Assembly (NCBI GenBank): GCA_914767885.1
Contig: CAJZBQ010000045.1
Coordinates: 186,001-250,000 of the forward strand
DNA: 64,000 nt
Direction of reading: 5' to 3'
Source of the DNA: Blepharisma stoltei
Taxonomy: Eukaryota > Ciliophora > Heterotrichea > Heterotrichida > Blepharismidae
In this document: positions 32,701 to 45,300 of the stretch, piece after piece
How the letters are laid out: each line of letters begins with the position of its first letter
Numbering within the stretch: position 1 is the first letter of the stretch
Program-made: the position numbers and the translations under genes
Notes under the pieces: generated by a model
Seen by the model: only the letters and a program-made list of their open reading frames with translations
Told to the model about the DNA's origin: nothing
Databases searched by the model: none

Positions 32701-35700
32701 ATGAGTAAATTTAAATGATTTATGAAAATAATTTCTAGGCCCCTTATAATAAAATTAATGGAAAGCGGTGATCCAGACTTAATATTAGAAAGAAAAAGAA
32801 GAGAGATTGCTATCGGGATCAGAGATCTCATTAAAAGCGTAACTGTGCAGGATAATCCCGAGCCGGAAGAAATTATAAATGTGATGTCAGAAGCATCAAA
32901 TGCCCATGGATTAGATTATTTGTTGGCTAATCAAAGCTACCTAAATATATGGACAAAATTAGAAAATATAGATTTAAAGGGCCCCTTTGCTTATTTCTAT
33001 CTCGGACTAATTATTGATTATGATGACATGCCAACAAAAAAATTTTTTAAAGTAATAAAAAATTGTTTACAAAAATTGAATGTAAACTATCAAGATTTGA
33101 TCAATTTCCTAAAACATTGTGGATTGGAAGTTCTAATAAAGCTTATTACAATTTTTGTGTTAGCTGAGAAAGTCGACAAAGACAAGCTTGACGGAAAGAA
33201 AATATATGAAATAAATAATTCATTCATAGCCAGATTCAATTCAATTTATCTTAGAGGAGATAGTCTTGGCTATCTTGATGATTTCCTAGTAAGAAGATTT
33301 TTGCAATTTTTAAATTTTGCTGATGAACTGAATTTGGGAAAAAATTGCACCATACCTGTTGACTCATGAAGTAATTTATTGGAGTGTGCTAGTTCCGCCC
33401 AAACATTTAAATACATATTTCCAGCACTCAAAAATCATATAAAATTTGCTAAAGATAAAACGTCAGAAACTCCTCATTTAGTTTCTTGTTTACTTTCACG
33501 TTCAAATAAAGCGCGTTATTGGGCTTCTGATCAGCTTTTTTTGAAGAATAAGAACTGAATGTCATCTTACATTAAGTTCTATTTGGACGATTTGCTCAGT
33601 GAGACCATTACTTATGATCATGATACCGTTCCTTATGACCTTTTTTCGAGCGATCCCATTAGTTATGATATGAAAATACAAAGAATATCGTCAGCGATTT
33701 CTCTTTTTATATCGTTCATAACAGATAAAAACAAAAAAAAACTGAACAAATAATTAAAGATTCTAAACTAATAAGAATTTTTAAGCTTCCACAATGATCT
33801 GAAGACATTTATAAAGGGATAAGTAAACTTGTTGAAATTCAGCTTACAAGTCAGTCATATAGCATTGAGTTTTTGGATGAATATTTTTTATATATCAAAA
33901 ACGATCCAGATCCATATTTAATTTCAAAAGCTCAAAATATAACGATTCAGCTTATACTTTTTTCTTGTTTAAAAATTGATGATAAAAGCATTAAAGATTC
34001 TATTTTGAGTTATACTGTGGAATTTTTCAAAAATTACTATAAAAATGGCATTGCTATATATAATAGCGACTTTGCTAACATTATTAATATTTTATCATTA
34101 ATCTCTCGATACTTGCCTTTGATTTGGGATTTAATTTTTGAAGCAGTAACTGAGATGAATCTAAATTTAGAAGAATTAGATTCTGAACTAAATATGGATC
34201 GAGAATATCTAATAGGAAAACTAAAATCTAGGAGTGAGGAGCAATTGAACAATAAAATTCCAAAAGAATTTCTAAATTTTATTGATAGCCTAATTACTTA
34301 TCTTGGTGAAGGTGCAAGTGACTCATTAAATGAGATGGATAATATTATTAGAAATTGAAATATTGACTTTGATATCCGTTCAGAGAGCTATAAAGACAAT
34401 GATTATTGGGGAAAAGTTTTAATTTATTATTGCTGAAATTCAAAACACTTTATTAGTTTGAAAGAATTTTGGGAAATGAAAGTTAAAGAGAAAAATGAGC
34501 AGGAGGCAAAAGAAGTGGCAGAACAAGAGACAAAACAAGAGATAAATGAAGAAACAAAAGAAGAGCTAAAAGAAGAGATAAAAAAAGAGATAAAAGAAAT
34601 TGATATTGTACAAGAAGACTTTTCATCATTAAATCCAATCGATTTTTTCAGCGATATAAATATTCTATACCTTCCAGAAGAGCATAAAGGCTATAAAGAA
34701 AATCAAGTAAGCCAAAAAGGGAAAAAATGAACGCAAAAAGAAATTGATCTTCAAGTTCAGCTTCTATCAGAATTCAAAAATTGTTGCGTATTAAACATTT
34801 TATTTGACATAAAAATTTCAAATCAAGTAAAAAAGTGGTTAATTTCTCAATTATCCAATTTATTCAGTTTATCTATCAATTATTCTAATGAAAATGCAAA
34901 TTTTATAATAAAAACAATTCCATTTGTAATGCAGCTGATATCCAAACCAATAGTAAAAGCAAATAATAACCAAAAAAAGAATTTCGATACTTTAGCTCGC
35001 TCCAGAGCTGTAAAAGAAAGCCTCGATAATATTGGCCTTAAAATCAATTTTTTCTCATAATTCTTCCTGAAGGTTTGCTAATTCTTTTAATTCAGATACA
35101 TCACTTATGAGTCATAGATATGGTGTGGTTTTTTCGTAATTTACTCCAATAATATCTCTTAAATGATTGATAAAATCTCTTCTTTCATTCTTGTATTTTA
35201 TACATATATTTATGCTGTGTTTCTCTGTTTCTTTCGTTTTACATAAATTACACATATCATTTTGATTAATATTTTGATTTTTCTTTGAGTGTCTTAGGGC
35301 TGTTAGAGTTTGTGCAGGTCCTGCTGCGTATCTTCATGCTGCTTTAATTCTCGCTTCACTTACCAAGTTTTTATTTAGATTTCAAAATTGCAGTTGACAT
35401 TTAGAGTTAAGGTTAATCTCTCTTAAGAATTTGTACGTTTTTAGTGTAATCTTTTTATCAATTTCTTTTTCATGTATTTTTTGCCAGTATCTTTTAACTT
35501 TTAATTTGACGTCTTTCTTTCAGTCTTTGTTAATTCAATTTACTTCACTGTCAGAGTACCGATATGGTAAATTTAATTCATACTTGCTCAATAAATTTGC
35601 ATATAAATCTTGAGTTGGTGTTATTCTGTCCTTTAAATTTTTAAGAAAATGTAATGAAATTTCAGAATATGAGTTCATTTCATATATCTTTTGTAGAAAT

Positions 35701-38700
35701 ATCAATGATTTTTGATCAATATATTGTTCGACTGTAGGAATATTTAAATCAAGTAATATAGGCTCTATTGGTGTTTTGCTGTATACGCGGCAACATTCTC
35801 TAATAATTTTATTGAACATTCTTTGGATAAAAATAATTGCAGTTTTACTTCTTTTTCTTGAGCAAATTTCCAATCCATATGTGCATCTCGGAAGAAATAT
35901 TGCTTTATAGCAGTTAATTAATGTTGTAGTTGGGATATTTAGCATTTTTCTAATTGCTGGTATAAATGAACTACATGTACTTATTGCTTTATTTTTTAAA
36001 TAAGCATATTGTGATTGATCTAAACCTGTTGATTTTAAATTTCCTTTAAAAACAATTCCTAGGTATTTATATTTATCAACTATTGGAATTTCAGTTCTTT
36101 TAAAATGTAGTTTGGGTAATTTTTGGAGGGTATTTTTTCTGTTTCTATTAATAATTGTCATCAATGCCGTTTTTTCAGGTCCTATATTTAAATCCATACC
36201 ATTTTCTTCTGTTCATTTTTTAAGATTATTAAGAATTGACTGTAGATCCTCACATTTTCCTGTAATAAAAGCTGTATCATCTGCATATTGAAAATTTATT
36301 TTTGAGTATAAATTCTCGTTTTTAATTAATTCTAGGCTAATATCTTTTGTTACATTTTCAATATCATCGATATAGATATTAAATAATAATGGAGAAATCG
36401 CACTTCCTTGTCTAACCCCTTTAGTAATATCGATTTTAAATGTTTCATTTCCGTTGATTATTAAGGTAGTCTTTTCTCCTTTAATCATCTGGGAGATTGA
36501 TTTTCAACTATCATCTGTGACTCTCTTACTTTTTATCTTTTCCATGAGTTTAGTTCTATCCACAGAATCATATGCTTTCGAAAAATCTATAAAAAGTATA
36601 TATGAATCACTCTTTTTCCCTTTATTATAATATTTTCGATATTCTAAGGTATTTTTCAGTAAGAAACTTTGTGTTATGCATGATTTTCCTTTTCTAAACC
36701 CATGTTGTCTATCTGAGATCTTAACGTTGTTTTCAATTTTTCTTAGTTCAGCCTTGTCAAGAATCTTCATAAAACTGTTCATTAATGTTATAGGTCTGTG
36801 ATTCTTCAATTCTTTATGATTTCCTTTACCTTTATATATAAGAATAGTCTTAGCTTCATTTGCAACATCCGGTATACCATAAATTCTGCAAGTATTTAAA
36901 AAATGTGTTATTGCTTCTACCATTATATCTCCTCCTTTTTTTATTATTTCATTCGTTATATTATCTGGTCCAGGAGCTTTTCTGTTAGGCAAAGATTTAA
37001 TAATATTCTCAATCTTTTTTGAGTTTCAAAGTTCATCTTCTAGACAACCTGCTTGTGGAATAAAAGATATCGTACTCCTAAATTGATCTTCAAATTCTTT
37101 TGTTCAAGATTGAATCTCAAATGCATTCATTGGTAAGACCAGTTTGTTTTTATTCAATAATCTTTTTATTTTGTTTCAAGCTCCATAGGGATCATTTATG
37201 CATTGTTTTAATCTATTTTCACTTATTATTTCATATCTATCTAGTCTTTTTAACTGATCAATGCATATTTTCTTTACTTTCCGTATTCTTTCAATAAATT
37301 CATTATTTTTCTGAGAATAGCAAAATTTGATTCATTCTTTGAGTTTGTTAATTCTTTTCCTTAAAATTTTCATTTCTGGAGTTTTAAAATGATCAGGCTG
37401 TAATTTAGTTTTTAGAATAATTGATTCTTCATCTAAGATAGTCTTTATTTCGGTATAGATTTGAGAAGGGTTATTTGTTATGAAAATACCTTTTTCTTTG
37501 AATTTAAGGAAGAGTCTGCTTTTAAAGGCTTCATGTTCATCTCCTTCTAGTTTATATCATGGAATAATTGTTTTTTGAGTTCCTAATGATATAATTATCG
37601 AAATGCGTGATAGGAGTAAAATATGGTTAGTATTTAATTGAGGGACTTCTATATAAATAATTTCTGATGTTGAGTTTGAGAGAATGTAATCAATAATTGT
37701 GTGTGTATTATGACCTCTAAAAGTTGATATTTGCATATCATTGAGAATGTATAGATGAGAATCTTTTATAAATTTAGAAAATATCTCTCCTGTTAGATCA
37801 TCGATTTCAGATAAATATCCTTTTAGATGTGCATTAAAATCACCCAATAGTACTATTTGACGTCTATCCTTTTGATTTTTTTGAATAATTTCTTGAACTT
37901 CTATGATAAAGTCAATATAGTCATCAATTGATTTCTTACTTTGGTGATTTGCTACTACTGGGGCATAAGCTACTATTATCAAGTAATCTTCAATTAATGT
38001 TGCTGTTATTCTATGATTGTTAGTTTCAATTGATGTTATTAGATTTGCAAATGTTTCATGTATTAGTAACCCAGTTCCGCCTGATCCTCTGTTGCCAGCA
38101 ATTGGCCCATTATTTCCAATTCAGATAAATCCTTGAATATATAAGGAAGTTTTCAGTCATGTTTCAGCAATTCCAAGAATAGAAATATCATTACATAATC
38201 GATTAACATTGTCTTCTAACAATTCGTCTTTCCCTATTCCAGATAGTCTTTTTTTTCTAACTACCCTATCGATCTTGCAGGCATTACTGTATTCGGAGGT
38301 GATATCTTAATAAACAGTAGATATAACGATGAAATGCCCTTAAACGATTGCGCTCAGAAAGTCATTTTTTTCCATGAACTTGCGCACCATATCAGAAAAA
38401 CGAAAGGGGGCTTCTATGATATTAACCAAAAAACTCCAGACACTAAAAGCACAATATTTAAAGGAGCTCCAGGAGCGAAAAAAGCAACTCAATTGCGATC
38501 TACGAATGAGGGTGGCTGGCAGCTGGAGTCTGAACTCTTCTCTGTATTTTTTGTAAAAATTTGTGACAAACAAATTAACTTTCTCAATATAATTTCAAGT
38601 TGGAACTTACCACTTCAAGAGTTCAAATACTGGCTGAGGAACGCATATTCAGAGCATTCAAATAAATATCAATTGGGAAGAGGCAAGGATGGGCTGTACT

Positions 38701-38765
38701 CTTTAGAGAGAAGGGTCATAATGATAATTAAATACGTAATAAATGTTTTTCACATTTTTTTTTAA
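32701..38765 (+). CDS. Large helical protein ending in an HExxH (zincin-like) domain, split by a LINE
   Basis: N-terminal region of about 800 residues is helical, ARM/HEAT-like, with a Glu/Lys-repeat segment (about 34500-34610). After excising 35060-38263 the frame runs INFFSYPIDLAGITVFGGDILINSRY... into VIFFHELAHHIRK, an HExxH motif with an E at STNEGGWQLESELF as a possible third zinc ligand. Many TGA Trp codons. A one-base frameshift in a run of nine A at about 33732-33740 breaks the frame (see findings). N-terminus unresolved. The family was not identified; a metalloprotease role is inference from one motif. Confidence 0.65.
35060..38256 (-). CDS. LINE polyprotein: APE endonuclease plus reverse transcriptase, AT-rich copy
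   Basis: One continuous frame of about 1060 codons with more than ten TGA read as Trp and no TAA/TAG. Endonuclease: GIAETWL, GSGGTGLL, LLGDFNAHL and IIDYILS. Reverse transcriptase: LPNRKAPGPDNI, HRPITLMNSFMKILD, QHGFRKGKSC, FIDFSKAYDSVD, GVRQGSAISPLLFNIYID and QYADDTAF. C-terminal C-x2-C-x7-H-x4-C knuckle (CNLCKTKETEKHSINIC). The N-terminus is at the IES edge and no stop codon lies inside the IES, so both ends appear truncated. Composition is AT-rich like the host, unlike the copy at 57.5 kb. Confidence 0.9.
35060..38263. mobile_element. 3.2-kb TA-bounded IES made almost wholly of a LINE ORF
   Basis: TA 35058-35059 and TA 38262-38263. Excision joins KINFFS to YPIDLAG in frame. The interior on the minus strand is a single open frame (TGA as Trp). 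Neither a 3' UTR nor an A-rich or TAATC tail is present inside the boundaries. Confidence 0.85.
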
Positions 38766-38814
38766 TAATAAGTGAATATGTTTTCAAATTTAAATAGTAT
38801 CCTGCTTGATTAAT

Positions 38815-39267
38815 ATAATATGTTGGAAAAATTTATATTCGGATCATTCAGACAGTGCTAAGTGGGAAAATGGCGATGGGTCATAACGATAATAAATTTG
38901 ACTAAATTGGTTTTAAAATTTATTCAGCAGTTTTAATCTATTTTAATGATAAAAATTAAATTTGAATGGAAAGCATAAGCGAGACACAATGCTTGAAAGA
39001 AAAAGGAGCCGAATCAGAAGACTCATACAAAGTGCTATTATTAAGAAATTTTCCATTATTTTTAACTGATAAAAAGATGAAAAATAATCAATGATCTTTG
39101 CACCTCACTCCCAAAGCCTCACCTGGGTAGAAAAATTAATCAGGGTCGGAAAATTTGCAAATCAAAATTTTTCAGGAGCCGAATGCCATTTTATTTATGC
39201 AAAAATTGGAAACAAAAATAATTTTTCTATTAAATATGTGTTTGACAGTGCAAACTTTTTAAAATAG
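38815..39267 (+). pseudogene. Decayed relics, partly a duplicate of the HExxH gene 3' end
   Basis: NLYSDHSDSAKW at about 38830 resembles NAYSEHSNKYQL in the gene just upstream. An ORF from ATG 38967 (MESISETQCLKEK) is followed in the +1 frame from 39091 by IFAPHSQSLTWVEKLIRVGKF... to TAG 39265-39267. Coding character is clear but the frame is broken. A hidden IES is possible. Confidence 0.45.
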
Positions 39268-39683
39268 ATTTCATATATTAACATTTGTATATTAAAAAAT
39301 ATTTTTAATAAATCGGCAGGGAAGTTACCAATTTCTATTCCAATAAAAAATGTTTTAACCTTTTATATTTCTTAAATTTTTGTTTATCCAAATATAATGA
39401 CTAAATTATATCAAGGAAAAATTTTAAAGACTTCAAGAATGTGTCTATAAATAATTTATTCTATTTAAAATCTATCTATTGTTTTAAAAATTTCAGAAAA
39501 GCTTTGTATTTCATTTGGAAATTTATTTAATTAATGACAAAAATTAAAATTTATGAATCTTATAAGGTAAATGCCAAAAATTGAGTTAAAGCCCAAATAT
39601 TATTTAAAGGTGGTAGCACAGCTTATATCCAGTCTCAAAAATATATTTTTAGTTAAATTATTTATTTGTATCAATTTAGCTAA
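39268..39683. other. AT-rich, nothing recognised
   Basis: No coding frame of substance. It separates relic sequence from the 3' end of the Cache-domain gene. Confidence 0.4.
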
Positions 39684-39807
39684 TTACATATCTTTTGAGT
39701 CTGGCAATTGCTCAATTAAACTTCTCCAGTTAAACTTGCTTTTATTAAAAAGCTCATTATGAGGATACACTCTTTCTGTTTTCGTTTTAAAAGGGTTATG
39801 AATTCTA

Positions 39808-40061
39808 AGGATCCCCCCCTCATTTGTCCAATTTTCTAGTCTTTTTATCATTTGTCCATTTTTATAGTTTTGTTTATAGGAAAAAACATTGTTTTAGGTC
39901 AAAAATTTTGATCGAAAAATTTTTTTCAGGACCTCGATTGTCTTCTAGTTTTTTTAAAGTAAAACTAAAATTTAGGACATTCGAAAAAATCCAAAAAAGA
40001 CTAAAAAATGGAACAAATCATTTTTGACTAGATTTTGGGACAAATGAGTGGGGGATCCTTA
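39808..40061. mobile_element. M4 MITE with TAAGGATCCCCC termini
   Basis: Ends TAAGGATCCCCCCCTCATTT and the complement ATGAGTGGGGGATCCTTA; TA at 39806-39807 and 40060-40061. Inner repeats of TTTGTCC. Excision gives KYQDNRIHNPFKTK in frame. Single copy in this window. Confidence 0.85.
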
Positions 40062-40372
40062 TTATCCTGATATTTCAACAGCACATTAGCTAACGATTTA
40101 TAATTTGCAACAAGCTCAGAAATTTCATCATTATTTCTTTTAAGCTATTTATATCAAGATTCCCTAAAAATTCACTTTCTACTGCATGTGAATTAATTTT
40201 ATTGGTAAAATCCGCAATCTTTTGCAAAGGGCTTCTTATAGATCTCGATGAACAATGAATTATCATAATAATTACAGCTAAAATAACTCCACCACAAAAT
40301 ATAAAAAACCCTATTAAAACTCCTCCGAATTCTTCGATTTTATTTCTGCTGTCGCTTCCATAAGTCGTAATA

Positions 40373-40471
40373 TAGAATTTCCCCATAAATATCCCATAAT
40401 TTTTTTTATAAATCTCCTATTAGTATTATATAAGAGAGAAAATAATATCTCTCTCCTTTACAAAAAACATA
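40373..40471 (-). other. IES, 99 bp
   Basis: TA 40371-40372 to TA 40470-40471. Excision gives EWWYVLITTYGSDS. Confidence 0.75.
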
Positions 40472-40835
40472 AGAACATACCATCATTCGTCATTATTTTG
40501 ACTCCCTATTGGGAATCTAGCAACTCTATATACTTCATCGTGAAAAACCATAAAATGGATCCCTTTAGGCTTAGCCAATACTTTTCCCCAAAAATGGGAA
40601 TCTTCTAGCTGGGTAATTGAGCCATAGGAATTGCTTCACCATCCTTTTCCATTGCGTTTTAAAATCTGGCCACTCTTGTGGACAAGGGCTGTGTCCCCTT
40701 TTCCTAGTTATTTTAGCTCTTTAAGGTCTTGATATATAAATATGACAGGCAAATCAGCTAATATAACCCCAATATTTTTATTGTTGTTATCAGTAAGTGA
40801 TGTCGCCAATGAAATTATACCAAGAAGATTCCCTA

Positions 40836-41396
40836 ACTCCCCCCCCATCCTTGATCGAACGACTCGCCATCGTTCGATCAAGGATGGGAGTTAAAAAAAA
40901 TATTTTTGGGAATAACATTTTATATATATATAATGAAAAAGATAAATATATATTTTTTTTTATTTACTTTTAAATAAGAGGGTTAAGAGTATTTAATAAT
41001 TATTTTTACAGCAAAAAATTGAATTAATTTCATAAAATACCAATTTTTAATATTTTGATTTATTAGTTACCCTTTTAAACTGTATAAATTTTAATTTAAA
41101 TTAAATTTTTTTTAAAAATTTTAAAGAATCTCTATTTTATTAGATTATTGAGTTTTTAAGCCTAGGTTGATGACTAAATCACTTCGGATGGTTGATTTCG
41201 CAGCTTTTTGTCGTCTCAAAGCTCTGAAAACAACTTCATTAGGCAAATCTTCCAAAGCTTTTGATAACTAATATTTTTATATATATATATAAAAATTTGT
41301 ATGATATGAAAATCGTTCGATCAAGGATGGGGGTTAATTTCCCCAATTTTTAGGAATTTTTACAGTCAATCGTTCGATCAAGGATGGGGGGGAGTA
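40836..41396. mobile_element. M2-family MITE (TTGATCGAACG termini), 561 bp
   Basis: Left hairpin CATCCTTGATCGAACGA/TCGTTCGATCAAGGATG and two right copies of CGTTCGATCAAGGATGGGGG, with poly-C/G ends and TA at 40834-40835 and 41395-41396. The layout is the same as M1 with different motif sequence. Excision gives GYPSYLGNLLGI. Confidence 0.88.
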
Positions 41397-41827
41397 AGTA
41401 GCTAGGGTACCCAGTTGTCGCTGAATTTGTAGCATTATTTTGTTTATAAGCTATATATCAAGTTTGGTTTGTAGGTCTATAAGTATTAGTAATGTAACTT
41501 CCTGGATAAGTGATCATAAATTGCCTTCATCAAAATACATCATATATCCCTTTTTCCTCATTTCTCTCCCCATCATTTTTCTCAAAATTATTATTAAAAA
41601 ATCATTAAAAACCGCTATATCTTATGACAGTCTGAAAAGCCAATACAAGTGTCGTGGGCCAAATATTATTAAACCTAGACACTTTTTTGATCAAACTATA
41701 CGATACGTTAAAAATCTCTCCAAAAGTTTTATAACAGCTATAAGTAAAACACACCCTTTGGTTCCCATACAAATTCTTTAATTTTGATGACTTGGTATTG
41801 AACGATTTCGTCAGAGGCAAATTTTTG

Positions 41828-42001
41828 TTAGATTGAGGCACCGACCATGACTTGGACATAGTCATCGCCATCAGAAATGACGAGACGGTAGCGGGTTGTG
41901 CCGAGAAGCTTGATGCCGAGGATCTGCACAGTTGGCTTTAGATCGTTGCAGGATACGCCTGAGTTGATAGAGCGGACAGCTCTTTTAGTTAGAAGTGACA
42001 T
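41828..42001 (-). CDS. RPA1 N-terminal OB-like domain, truncated at TAA
   Basis: MSLLTKRAVRSINSGVSCNDLKPTVQILGIKLLGTTRYRLVISDGDDYVQVMVG matches the start of replication protein A large subunit (human KPILQVINIRPI...YRLLMSDG). TAA comes at codon 58. Downstream codons in the same frame (QKFASDEIVQYQVIKIKEFVWEPKG) still look like RPA1, so the stop splits the domain, and the rest of RPA1 is missing here. Codon use is GC-richer than in the neighbours. Either a relic or a gene whose continuation lies elsewhere. Confidence 0.55.
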   Translation of the reverse strand: MSLLTKRAVRSINSGVSCNDLKPTVQILGIKLLGTTRYRLVISDGDDYVQVMVGASI

Positions 42002-42352
42002 TTAATTTTTAAAAGATTGAGCGGTAGAGCCATAATACTTGAATTTACTATAAATATGGGTTTTTAAATATTTTATTAAAAATGGGAAGGAGTAAGAAAA
42101 ATTGTATATAGCCTAGGCATTTTTCCTAACTAGCCTGGGCCTTTTTCTAGCACAGATTGCCGATAATTATGATGCCGTAAAGGAGCTGGCTTGACTAAAT
42201 CCAAATCTATTTTTGGCAGATATATAGCAGCTATAGAATTGATAACAGTGATAACTACAATCATTTTATTTGAGGATAAATCCAAATATTCTATTAATTA
42301 TCATAAAATAATATTTTGAAAAGCTTAAAATTGCCTCTCATTTTAATAATAA
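42002..42352. other. AT-rich divergent intergenic region
   Basis: No coding frame or repeat recognised between the RPA1-like fragment and the presequence protease. Confidence 0.4.
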
Positions 42353-45300
42353 ATGCTTAAAGCAAAGCGTCATTTTTCATGGCAGCTTACACGCTTTGCA
42401 GAGCATCCTGACTTTAAAATAGCCTCAAATATTTACACACATACTGCTCTTGGTTCAAAACTAATTCACTTAAAATCTCCAGACCCTTTAAAAGCATTTG
42501 GACTTCTTTTTCGCACAAAATCTGAAAATGATAAAGGTCTTCCTCATTCTTTAGAACGTCTCTGCTTATGTGGATCTCAAAATTATCCTATAAAAGACCC
42601 TTTCTCGAAGATGGGTAGCAGGTCATTAAATTCTTATATGAATTCTTGAACTGGCTCAGATTTTACAATGTTCCCTTTTAGTACTCAAAATACAAAAGAT
42701 TTCAGCAATTTATTATATGTAAATAAGATAAATAATTTATTTAATTTTTTGTAATAATAAACTACTTATTGGTTTTTATTTACTCCCCCATCCGTGATCG
42801 AACGGAGGGCTTGATGATTTTTGTTTTAAAAATGTATGCTTTAAATGCAGCTTTTTATAGAGATTTCATTATACTAAATATCACTTATATATCAAAATAG
42901 TTTTTTATCAAAAATTTTGTTCGCTCACAGAGGTTTTTGTGTGGGTTTTTCAATGGCTTTTTGTTGGCTTACTGAGGGGAGTTAGTATAAATCTTTACTT
43001 GGATTCTGCTTTTTTCCCACTATTAAAATTAAGCGATTTTAAAAAAGAAATTTGGAGAATTGATACAAATCAAGAGAAAATCCAATTCCAAGGAAACTTA
43101 TATGGAGACATGAAAACTGCTGCGAACGATCCTGATAATTTTTTATTGCATTTTATAAATAGATTTTTATTTGAAGGAACGTCTTATCAGTATAATAGTG
43201 GAGGAGATTTTTTAGCCATTCCTACTATGAAGTATGAAGAATTATTCTAATTTTTATAGAAAATTTGACCTATAATCCTTAATCTATGCCTGTTTTATAT
43301 AAATCAACTAGAAAATATTTTTTCTATATTAAAATCCTTTTACTATAAATTTGTGTAATTGATTATCATAAGAAATTTTATCATCCTTCTAATGCAACCT
43401 TTTTCTTTTATGGTGATTTAGATATACAAAAGCACATAAATGAACTCGAAGAGCATGCATTAAATAAATTCACTAACTCCCCCCCCTCCGTGAGTGAACA
43501 AAAAAATTTTGTTCACTCACGGAGGGGGGTTAATTTTGTTTTTTTTTAAAAAAATTTATATATAAATTTTATAAAAAAATATTTTTTTTCGAAATTTTAA
43601 AAAAAAAAATCCTAATTCGCAACAATTGGAAAGCAAATATTAATTCAATTTGCAAAATTTATGTTTTTTTAAAAAGCAATTCGTTTAAAAAATAAACAGA
43701 ATTAGCTTTAGATTCATTATAATAATTATCATTTATATATCAAATTTTTTTTCCATAAAAAATTTTTCTATTAAAAAAATTTTTGTTCACTCACAGAGGG
43801 TGGGTTTTTGGGCAAAAAATGGCGATTTTTCTAATGGTTTTGTTCACTCACGGACGGGGGGGGAGTAAACAAGAAATTGACTCTGAAATCAAATTAGCGC
43901 CTAGAAGACAGCACCCTTTAGAAATGACTGCAAGAATCCCTATGGGCTGAAAACCAATTGACCCAAACCGTCCATCCCAATTTTCTATGACTTTTCTCTG
44001 CAATGAAATTTCTAAAGACCCCTACTTAACCTTTTGTATGGGAATTTTAAGCTCATTACTATTAGAAGGGCCAGGCACACCATTTTATAAATCCTTGCTA
44101 GAAAGCGGACTAGGACGAAATTATATAGCTGGCAGCGGTTATGACACAACAACAAAAGAAGCCACTTTTACCTTTGGAGTCACAGGGATGAATGATGCTG
44201 ATAGCAGAAAGGTAGAAAACGCCATTTTAAAAACCTTACAAGTCTGTATGAATGAAGAATTTGATTTAAATATGATTGAATCTACCCTTCATCAGATTGA
44301 AATCAGAAATAAAGAAATTAAACCAAATTATGGGCTTTTGTTGATATCGTCAATGATTCCTTATGCGCTGCATGGAGAAGACCCTTTGCCACCTTTATAT
44401 ATAAATAAATATATAAATAGGTTGAGGGAAGAGCTGGCACAAGGAATTCCGGTTTTTCAGAATTTGATAAGAGAGCAGCTGTGAAATAATCAGCACAAGC
44501 TAATATTGACTTCACATCTTGATCCTAAATTGATGAAAAATTGGCTTGAAGAAGAAAAAAATAACATAGAAAAATTAGAGATAGTAAGCTTTTTTACATA
44601 ATAATGCAATAATATTGATGGGAGTGCTTATAAAATAATTTAGAATTTTATATAGATTCTATAGTTATTCATTTTTTTTAAGCATAAAAGAAGAAAATAA
44701 AGAAGAAGAAGAAATTGATGAAGGCTCATTAGAAAAGGTAAATACTCAAAACACAGAAATCCAAGCATTAAATTCTTTACCCACACTATTACCTACTGAT
44801 GTTGGTATCGAGGTAGAAAAAATCGAATATGCAAAAACGCATGAGATCAATGGAATTCCATTAAAGTTCATATTGCAGCCAACTAATGGAATCACATATA
44901 TAAGGATAAAATTTGACGTAATAGACCTCCCAGTCGACCTCGGAGGCTTATTTCCTTTATATACAGAGCTCGTTAGCAAGCTCGGCACATCAAAGTATCC
45001 TTATGAAACCTTCGAAAAAATGAAAGAACTCTACACAATTTCCGGCCTGAATCTTGACCCCTTTATTTCATGTGATTTAAACACAATTGATCGCCATACA
45101 GAGCAGCTTTTATTAGAAATCGGAAGCTTAGACCATAATCTTCACAATGCATTTGACATTTTATCTGATTTTTTAATCCAGCCAAATTTCAATGACTATG
45201 AAAGACTGACATCAGAAATCCAAAAAAGCACCAAAAAAAGAGCTGATGGTCTAAATAGAGATGGGCTGGCTTATGCTATAAGTTTATCGGCTTCTTCTAT

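Larger units (their letters stand above)
39684..41790 (-). pseudogene. Cache-domain membrane sensor gene, with in-frame TAA codons and a frameshift
   Basis: Extracellular dCache-like domain: MITYPGSYITNTYRPTNQTWYIAYKQ, then LGIISLATSLTDNNNKNIGVILADLP, HKSGQILKRNGKGWW and RFPIGSQNNDEWWYVLI. A transmembrane helix (GVLIGFFIFCGGVILAVIIMII) and a HAMP-like segment (SIRSPLQKIADFTNKI) follow, then a short tail ending DSKDM. Three TA-bounded inserts are removable in frame. TAA remains in frame at two places (41605-41607, and after KELK near 40712), and the frame slips once near 40145. It is probably decaying, or these are assembly errors. The upstream limit is approximate. Confidence 0.55.

Noticed and set aside
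41440-41781. Plus-strand hydrophobic ORF
   Set aside because: Antisense to the Cache-domain gene; composition explained by the minus-strand coding.
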